Positions 58,928 to 64,000 of a stretch of DNA of 64,000 bases are shown in pieces. Within the stretch, counting starts at the first letter, position 1, and every line of letters starts with the position of its first letter. The translations under genes were made by a program, and so were the position numbers. Origin of the DNA: Sympetrum striolatum (taxonomy: Eukaryota; Arthropoda; Insecta; Odonata; Libellulidae); assembly GCA_947579665.1 (NCBI GenBank), contig OX388350.1, forward strand, positions 86,571,152 through 86,635,151, written 5' to 3'. The notes under the pieces were generated by a model. That model saw only the letters and a list, made by a program, of their open reading frames with translations. It did not search any database and was not told where the DNA came from.

Positions 58928-60904
58928 GTAGTACAAAGTACAGATTGTTACAGAAAATAGAAAGAGAAAAGTAAAATATTGTTATTTTTCATCATGACGT
59001 ATTTCCACAAGACATCGCCAGAGACTGTGAATTTTATTAACAATTTAGGTTGGATTTACTTTCTTTCAGGAGTTAAGAGGGAGTAAATTTTGCAATTATA
59101 CGAGCTCTCTAAATACAGAAAATTAGACCCAGATTCTACATGTAAATACAATTAAATTCCTTGAGATACCTTTTACTCATATTTACAGATGCTAATGATA
59201 AATTTAAGTCTGTGGTAATTATTAACTTCCTTTATTTTTAAGTGCAGCACCGTCATCTTATTACCGTTACTGAGGGATAAACAAACATATCATCTCACTC
59301 ACGCAGATTTGGAGGAAAATTCATCACCGTTTACTGTTACTCAATTTATTCGATAAATTTTCAAAACTGTGTTGAGTACAACATTCATGACACAATTATT
59401 ATGAGCGAGTTAGTGTGAATATTAAATTTGCTCACGAAATTTCGTGATAAAAACAGCCGAATATATAAGCACTCGGATTCGGTTTTTTATACCAATATCC
59501 CGCGGAATTGAGAAATAATTCAGTTTTGCTCCGTCCTCAATAATTTTGGACGAATTTTGGCCTTCAATTTGGGTCAAATTACTTTCAAACACAATTTGCG
59601 GATGCGAGCATGATCGATATGGAACTCATAATTTATTCCCATTTGTATTCATTATTTCATTAAGGCGTCATCCCTAGCTAACCGTATTCTTTGTCGTTCA
59701 TCCATCTTCCGTCTCGATGGCTTGCGGTACAATTCGTGATTAATCACTTGACGCCTCGAATACTATCATCACTTTCGCAAATTGAACCCAAGCCATCCAC
59801 TTCCCGTCTGCAATCACAGAGCGGTGACTTAATGGGCCGTCTCGAATTATGACCTCGTACGCTATATTCCGAAGTACCACATCTGCGGCGAGACTATCAG
59901 CTGATGGCGAGGATTGATTAAGATGAGACGAGAGATTTTACAGACTGTTAAGGCAAGAGAATCCCAAACTGTGGCTGCTGCACACTTCAGCATTAATGTG
60001 TAGCTGTTTAGCGTTCCGCAAAGTATTCAAAAGCCGCACTTTCGAAGTATTTTTGATACTTATCATACGAGAAAATTTTTTCACCGTTTTGAGGGGGTTT
60101 ATTTTTAAGGCATCCAAACTTTTCATTGTGAAGCAAACTTTTATTTACTAAATGTTTACATTAGAAATGAAGTGTATGGCTTGGTACTACGCAAAGAACC
60201 TTATGGAATGTCCAGTGAATAAGACAAGTTTGGAAAGGTCTTAAATGGGGTTCACACTAAAAACCTACTAACATATGTAACGTGTTATTTTCAAAAATTA
60301 CTCAAGATGGATTACTTAAAAAAATAAAATATGTATCTTTCTGTATAATTTTTTGTTTATCTATACATACGGTTTTACTTCAAATTGTCTAGAAAATTCG
60401 TCGTTTTGCCGTCGTAGCCGATTTACCGCGTGTGATCTGAATTTTCTTTTCATCGATGAATATTCATCGAATTCATAATGAATATGAATTCAAAATTCAT
60501 TGGATAATCTCAACTCTTTTTGGCTCACTATGAATTTCCCTAATCCACACAGCCAACGCTTAATCAATAATGGACCATTCCGTTTAGAAACAAATGCCAC
60601 GATAACATCAGGTTTTGTTTTTTTTAGATTATGTTTCGAGGTTATCAATATAACCGTGCTTGTAATGAAAGAATTACATAAATTCAAAGAGTAAATCAGT
60701 ATTTCTATGCTACAGGAAAGCGTGACGGTTAAATGTCCCACTCCAGGAATAACGATCTTCTGACGATAGAATGCTTTCTATCGGTGGGACAGCATTTAAG
60801 GGTTTCAAACTCTTTTTCTTATCAGCTTTCATATTTTCTTTAGGCATTTCTTTTCCTCGTAACACTGTTGCCATCAGCTATAATTTCAAAGTGTTTGTGT
60901 GTGA
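58928..60904. other. Gene-poor stretch
   Basis: No recognisable gene. The block 59690-59940 is GC-richer and holds GATTAATC- and TTGATTAAG-type homeodomain-like sites; single sites like these are common by chance. Frames at 59938-60126 and 60490-60741 (minus) have no motif. Confidence 0.4.
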
Positions 60905-61025
60905 GGAATTCAGTCCGAAAGGCGATTAACACCTCATCCCCTATTCCATTTGCTATCTAGAATAAGAGAGTGAGGCTAGATGAGGAAGTTTTCCCTTGCT
61001 TTTCTAACGATCCGCATTTGAAGAA
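60905..61025 (+). repeat. Dispersed repeat 'GATGAGG', copy 3
   Basis: CGAAAGGCGATTAACACCTC, ATCCCCTATTCC, AATAAGAGAGTGAGGCTAGA, TGAGGAAG and CCCTTGCTTTTC follow the order seen at 27380 and 23800. It directly precedes a LINE fragment at 61100, which may be coincidence. Confidence 0.45.
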
Positions 61026-61099
61026 AATCTACGAGATTGAATTTGTAATAATAATGAAAATAAGAAAAAATAAAAAAATATGAGGTTCGCTAAGAGAAA

Positions 61100-61605
61100 G
61101 AAAGTTAAGCTAACGATAAGGGCAGACGGGGTAAACTAGAGCAGGTAGATAAGTTCTCTTACTTGGGAAGTATACTTGGGATGGAAGGTGCAAATATGAG
61201 GTTCGTAAGAAAATAGCCTTGCCCGAGGAAGCCTTCGTGAAGCGAAAGGAATGGATGACCAGAGGTCTTGATAAAGGAATCAGAAAAATATCGGCGAAAT
61301 CTTTACTTTTGAGAGTTTTAATTTATGGGTATAAGACGTGGACCTTAAAAAATTGGGAAGTCAAATGGTTGGGAGTCTTCGTGATGTGAATCTGGCGTAG
61401 AATAGAAAAGGTAAGTTGGGTTGATAGGAAAACAAACGCGGAGATGCTGTGGATGGTTGGGGAGGAGAGGGCTTTCATTGAAGTGATTTAGCATCGGCAG
61501 AAGAATTAGGTGGGTCAAATATTGAGGGGAGAGGGATTGGTAAATTGAGGGTAGAATTCAGGGGGAAAGCAGAGGGAAAGACAAAATGGTGGACATGAAC
61601 CTACC
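61100..61605 (+). pseudogene. LINE reverse transcriptase C-terminal fragment, broken
   Basis: Across two frames: EQVDKFSYLGSIL, then EVRKKIALPEEAFVKRKEWM, LLLRVLIYGYKTWTLKNWEV, and after a TGA, IWRRIEKVSWVDRKTNAEML, VGEERAFIEVI, and after TAG, VGQILRGEGLV. This is the familiar tail of a LINE endonuclease/reverse-transcriptase protein (YLGS ... RI..A..AF ... LIYG.ETW ... RR..KVSW.D...N.E.L ... GH.LRG). It differs from the two LINE families at 15-19 kb, so a third LINE family is present. At least four stops and one frameshift; dead. Confidence 0.85.
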
Positions 61606-61610
61606 TGAAT

Positions 61611-63899
61611 GTAGAACACTCAAATATGTATAATTACAATTAATTCGTAGCACGTCTTCCTTTATAATTTCTCCATTCCAAAATTATTTACTTTTTCCAG
61701 GAGAAAATTGTCATCAGTTCCTCGTTTAATCTTTCACAGAAATCTCTCTTCATATGCTATTCGATGGGAATTATAATTAGCTATCCGTTCATTTCACTTT
61801 AATTTCATTATTCTTCTGTATTCACTCCCCAATTCCTCCCAATCACTTCATCTCTGTTGGTGTCGCAGTGTATGATCGCAGCTTTAAGAGGACTAACGAT
61901 TTAAACAGTTTCCTCATGAACAAAGTCGTGCCACAGTAAAATTCTTATATGAGAATAAGATTCAATATTCAATACATTCCTTAAAGTCACTTTTCCCTCA
62001 ATCGACTTTCTTCCTGCCAAAGTATCTTTGTAATCTAGATGCATTCCTTTTTGTCATGTTTCCTTTGCCATGGCTTCCCTTGCTTTTTCTTTTTCACAAT
62101 CCATCTTTTTTCAATCTCCGGAAGATCCACTAATCTATGCCGCCCAGCCTCTCCATCGTCCACATCCGGATTCATTCAGACGGTCCATTCCCCAATGTAA
62201 TATTGGATTTCCTGCATAAGATCTCAGTCGATCAAATCCTTCTCTCTCGAAAAACGCACTCTTTTCTTACTGCGGATGTCCCAATATGCTGCAGGGCGTT
62301 TGGCCTAACAGACGTTACTCTCAAAGAGGTTTCTCCGAAGAATGGAAGTTCACAAAGGGGCCCTCAGTTATGACGTCAAAACTACTTCTAAATCTACATT
62401 AACAGCTATCTTTCCCCATGTGGCAGGAGTAAGGAAGGAAATTCAAACAAGATTCTAAATCCATCAACGGATTAAAAACTCTCTACAAACGAGTTCTACA
62501 GCGTTCTGTACCTTCGTTCCACCAGCTTCGGAAACAACAGGAAATTCCGGATAACTTGTAAGTCTGTTATTGACTTTTTATATCATTTACATCATAAAGT
62601 TTCATTAATATCATTATTGATGTTTAATTAATTTAATTGATTTAAATTCTGTTTCTCTCTCCTAAATTATTGGCCTACTTTCCTTCTAATTTCATAAGTA
62701 TTTTTTTCACATTATATCGAACACGAAAACGCAACATAACCGTTATTCGTAACAACAGAATTGTGATATGTTAATCCCCGCGATTTGTACACCATTACTG
62801 CAAATGCTGAGATCTCAGCAAACTGCCTGCTCTTCATATATTCTATTAAAATTGTTAGCATTGACTCGATTAAATTTCCAACATTTTGGTATTTACGGGA
62901 TATGAACTCAGATTGAGAAGCCGCGTTCTACGTCAAGATTACAGGTTTTTGACCAGAAATTTTCCGTTTACATTATCAAATTTCACGTGATTTCTATTTT
63001 AAAAGAATGGTTCACGATCAAAATATCAATATTCATTCCATTTCTCTTTTTTAGTAATCACCTTTAAGTTTTTTGACCGTGACATCTAATATAATTTTGC
63101 AATTTAAACTCTTAAAGTTTAACCTACTGTAACAAGTGAAAATAAAAGCTTCCGATAACCTTATCAATGCATACCTTTTCCCTAACCCCTAATTTCCTTA
63201 CCCTCAACTCTATTTCATCGACGACTTAGCTTAATCCCATCACCACCCCCTTCCTTCTGTACTTAATTTTCTTCTTCCACACCTCATCCTGTGCATATAC
63301 TCCGTACTTAACCGATATGCCCGAAGATGTCAATTCATTCACGAAACTATTCGCCTCGAAAAATATATCAGTGGAAGATGTAGAGTGTTCATCGTTTCAT
63401 TTATCATGGTTCCCTTCCACAAAGTTGAGCTTGAACACATCAGATTAATCATAGAGTTTTTGTGCTTTCCCAAAAATGAGGATATGCCGTATATTTTCGA
63501 ATCAAAGACACAGTTAAGGTTTGGAAGTCATGTAGGGGAAATTAATAATAACGCGTTTGTGAGACACATGCTATCCGCTGTTGTATGAGGTCCCTTCGAT
63601 TATATTGTGAAGATACAGATGTTACCGGTTTTCGTTATTGTACTTGTCTCTAACGTATGTAGGTTGCGTGTCTTTCGATAGAACTTTTCCGAAGTAATTT
63701 TTCAAAGGAATCGTGCTACATATTTATCCCAAACCACCGGAATACCGATGAAGGACAATGATTATATACAAAAAGGAATTTACATTATTATTATTATTAA
63801 AGGCGAGTTTGAGACTGAAAAGTCACTTCTTCCATCTAACCTTTCGTCAATTGTATTATATTCATAAAAACTTGTGTATAGAAATAGAAAGGAAAACTT
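61611..63899. other. Gene-poor stretch
   Basis: No recognisable gene. Frames at 62137-62373 and 63385-63588 (plus) have no motif. Pyrimidine-rich DNA at 61960-62260 keeps frames open by composition. A short ATT run lies at 63785-63800. Confidence 0.45.
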
Positions 63900-64000
63900 T
63901 AGGAGTGGAAGTAAAAAAAATCCTGAGGTGATATCTTAGGAAGAAATATCCACGGCAGGAAAACACCCACATCGAAGGGGGATATGAAAAACCTGCGCAA
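63900..64000 (-). mobile_element. LINE 3'-tail fragment, cut by the window end
   Basis: CACGGCAGGAAAACACCCAC at 63951 followed by ATCGAAGGGGGATATGAAAA and ACCTGCGC matches the tails at 18325 and 31052 on the same strand. If the element is longer than its tail, its coding part lies beyond 64000. Confidence 0.7.

Noticed and set aside
58330..59940. GC-richer blocks with TTAATTA and GATTAATC sites considered as developmental enhancers
   Set aside because: Such sites are frequent by chance in AT-rich DNA and there is no comparative sequence to show conservation.
1..64000. CRISPR array, bacterial operons, or prokaryotic origin
   Set aside because: There are no regularly spaced repeats, no long contiguous coding frames and no ribosome-binding pattern; the transposon content is animal-like.

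Overview
This looks like AT-rich nuclear DNA from an animal, most likely an arthropod. The evidence is the mix of transposons (CR1/Jockey-type LINEs, a piggyBac element, Helitron left ends, a pogo-type fragment, fold-back repeats and tRNA-derived repeats), the many stops in all frames, and the lack of any operon-like or long uninterrupted gene. I cannot name the species. I see no complete host gene. The window reads as a large intron or gene-poor intergenic DNA, with one short candidate host exon on the minus strand at 26932-27018.

Layout. 1-6.1 kb: two terminal-inverted-repeat (TIR) elements flanked by TA (569-1325 and 4806-6017). 8.9-9.2 kb: a tandem AT-rich duplication. 11.3-13.1 kb: a Helitron left end followed by the start of a Helitron-type protein that carries a 69-bp internal duplication. 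13.65 kb: a tRNA-derived repeat. 15.3-18.2 kb: a decayed LINE (endonuclease plus reverse transcriptase) on the plus strand, lying tail to tail with the 3' end of a second LINE on the minus strand (18.2-19.3 kb). The 3'-tail motif of that second LINE recurs at 31.05, 38.07 and 63.95 kb. 26.9-27.6 kb: the candidate exon, a fold-back and a dispersed repeat. 30.76-30.94 kb: a near-perfect 89-bp-arm fold-back.

39.4-42.7 kb: a structurally complete piggyBac element with TTAA target sites, 19-bp terminal repeats and asymmetric subterminal repeats, but with a transposase broken by stops and frameshifts. 43.1-44.5 kb: the end motif of an unassigned repeat family, then a broken minus-strand ORF from what seems to be a widespread but poorly characterised mobile-element protein. 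45.3-46.6 kb: two more Helitron-like left ends beside an AT microsatellite. 48.0-48.4 kb: a 164-bp-arm fold-back with a tRNA-like sequence in each arm. 55.4-56.4 kb: a third TA-flanked element with a short pogo-like DNA-binding start. 58.8 kb: another fold-back. 61.1-61.6 kb: a decayed LINE reverse-transcriptase C-terminus.

Nothing here forms a working pathway; almost every coding signal is a broken mobile-element gene. The most useful observations are: three TIR elements with one shared architecture (TA sites, GGGG-type ends, end motif repeated inside); the piggyBac end structure; the unassigned CACAGTGGG repeat with its nearby ORF; the family of fold-backs; and the isolated splice-bounded exon.
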